Shown: positions 45,001 through 48,000 of the stretch, one piece after another
Numbering within the stretch: the stretch's first letter is position 1
Layout: every line of letters starts with the position of its first letter
From: Lutraria lutraria
Taxonomy: Eukaryota; Mollusca; Bivalvia; Venerida; Mactridae
DNA length: 64,000 nucleotides
Reading direction: 5' to 3'
Assembly (NCBI GenBank): GCA_964023205.1
Contig: OZ026839.1
Coordinates: 16,646,386 to 16,710,385, forward strand
Notes under the pieces: model-generated
Database searches by the model: none
Told to the model about the DNA's origin: nothing
Seen by the model: only the letters and a program-made list of their open reading frames with translations
Position numbers and translations under genes: made by a program

Positions 45001-48000
45001 TCTTGGCACTTGAAACCTATCATTGAAGGTGAACAATGGAGTGGTCCAGTATCATTCATTGTAGAACCACAACAAACAAAGCAATATGAGCTCACTTACT
45101 TCCCTCTTACAATGACTACTGAAGGCAAGAAACATCAGGTAGGCATCATGCTTCTTATGTTGCTTCAACTTGTTGCATCTATTATACATCCGGAAAAAAA
45201 ATTCCTTTGTATATTTCATAATTGTTTCACCATCATTGACCAAAAAAACGATTGTGTATTTTTTTCAATACAAATAACAGTTTTTTCGTATTCAGCCATT
45301 AATATCATGCATGATTACAAATTTACAATGATACGGTAGTATGTTTTTTACTCTTTTACTCCTTTCCTCTCTATATTTTTTTATACTTATCATGTGGTCT
45401 GATCTGCTTAAAAATGAGGATTGGCTAGATTAGTAATGTAAGTCACACCCCTGCTGATGTTGAATGACCTGTATTTGATCTATTTCAGGGGTCCATATTT
45501 TTCCCTCTACCTGATGGTACAGGATTGATGTTTAACTTAGTTGGCACAGCAGAAGCCCCTCGGCCTAGTGGCAAAGTAACTAGAGATATTCCTAGCAAAA
45601 CATGGTATAATGAGATGCTGCCTGTTCAGAACTGGCTCAAGAAACCACAGAGGTGAGTGTTTCATTTAATATGTGTAGACAATATGTCTGTACCTAATTT
45701 AATGTTAAAAGTCCCATTAGCTTTTTGCTATAGAAAATATATACAAAAAAACAAGCAACTGCTGTTATAATACCAAGCTAATTTTTACCGACGAAACGAG
45801 TCTTTTTTCTTCTAAAAACACTTATTTCGCTGTGAATTTTGCTTTTGTAAACTTGAAATATATAGAGCGTGTGACGTCACTTCAAGCCGTGTGCATAATA
45901 TGACTGCAGAAAAACACAGCTGTTCTATAAATAGTATTTTTTTCAATGATATTGAAAAAAATACGATAGTGGTTTCGGAAACATTTTTCTTGCTATAAAG
46001 TATGCACGCCAGAAAACACATCAGATTCCTCTGTTAAAGGACAAACAGAAACTATTACGACCGATAAATTTATAAGCTTAGGGGACTTTAAACTAGAAGC
46101 AAGAAAAAGATTTTGTTTAATAGTTTACATTTGTATTATTGTTGTTTTTTTCAAACTTTAGATTCCGTGTGAAGATTGAGCCTATCAGACAAGAGAAATT
46201 TGATACAGGTACTCAGATTAAATCCATGGATTATATTGATGTACCAGCAAGTAGCAAGAAAGATTATAAACTATCATTCTATGCATTCAAGGAGAGCATT
46301 ACATCAATGAAGGTACGAAAGATGTTTTAATACCAAACCATTACTGTGATCTTGAATTCACAACTCATCTAATTGGTTGTCGTATACAAAATTGCAACGT
46401 TTCATTCTAAAACTGTCTAACATTGGTCGTATTTCTGTTAATAAGAACAGTTTTTATTGTCAGTAGTAGTGATATACAAGGTTAAGGTTATATTAGGTTA
46501 AGACAGCTCTTCAAATGGATGGATAATTCATTCACTGTAAAATTATTTTCATAAGGTTCTCCTTCTTGTAATGCACTTGATAAAAACTGAACTTTATTTA
46601 CATGAACAAACTTTTCTTCTTCAATAAGATAATTATGATGGAGAGATATCGTATTTCTTATTATATGTGTTCTACTTTTTAGGTTACATTTATAAATGAA
46701 CCATCAGGAGAGTACCAATATTACGAGGTTACATTTAAAGCTACCAGACCAGGCGTCATCTCAACAATTGATCTGGTGACCCCAGTCAGACAGAGTGTAC
46801 ATCATAAGATCAAGTTAGACAACCCATTGCCACAAGCTGTTGTGTTTTCTGCATCTTGTAATGTACAGGAAGTTCTCATGCCAAGTACTCTGAATGTACC
46901 TCCAAACTCCAGTGTAAGTTTATTGTCTAGAAAATTACTTTTACTTCAAAACACAATATTTTTTGTTCAAGTTTGTTTAAATTTCTGTTTTATGGTATTA
47001 TTGTTATACTTATAGGATCAAACTTTTGTTCAAGTACTGCTTCTGTAAGTGTGAATATGGTAAACATTTATTCATTTGTAATATTTTTATAATTAAGATT
47101 TATTTGACTAATTAATGTATATCCATGAGCACATACATTGTATAAATTTTCAATTCTTTTTTATTAGGCTGACTTTACACTAGAGTATCAACCATTAAGA
47201 GTTGGGGAGTCTGTAGCAAGGCTGGAGTTCAGCAACAATGAACTTGGCTTCTATTATTACGATCTGAGCTTGAAAGCTACATCTGCTGGACCCGAGAGAG
47301 CTTTATATTTCCGTACATGTCTTGGTCAAAGTCAGGTACAGGTGGCTAAGTTCCTTAACTTTGCCAAGCAGAAAACTGACTATGCATGCAAGGTAAGCTT
47401 GTATTCCATCTTATTGTTTGGACAAAATTACTTAAATTTTTATCTTACCCTTGCCTTAAAGCTAGCGTATTGTGTAAGAGCGATTTTTAATTATCAAACC
47501 TGTGTTAGTAGCCACCCTAAAATAAAGTCCAACCTGACTGTATGGGTGATTACTAAGTACATTGTATTTGATGGAGTTCTTTACTGAGTTCCATATTTTT
47601 ACACTTGTGTTTTTGTTACACCTGTGTAACTTGCATTCATGTGGATTAATGTGATATTATGCTGCTGGGCTAAAAGAGAATTTGTTTTGTAAAAACTTTA
47701 TATAAATATTTAAGGTTGACAATGGAGACTTCCATGTTGATAAAACAGTTGCTGCAGCACCAGGCTCAACAGGTGGTACTGAGGTAGGTCTAGATGTAAC
47801 ATTTGAACCATCACGTCTTGGAGAACAACGTGCTTTGTTGGTGGTTAGCTCACCTACTGGAGGAGAATACAGCTTCCCATTGTTTGGTACCTGCATTGCT
47901 CCAAAACCACAGGGGCCTTTTGTTATCAAGTCAGGAGCTACAGCTACAATCACTTTCAGGAACGTATTCAGCAGTACTACTGCTTTCACATTCCAAGTTG

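Noticed and set aside
44842..45339. 165-codon ORF as an independent gene
   Set aside because: First 99 codons are HYDIN exon 47; the rest is intron read-through past the GTAGGC donor.
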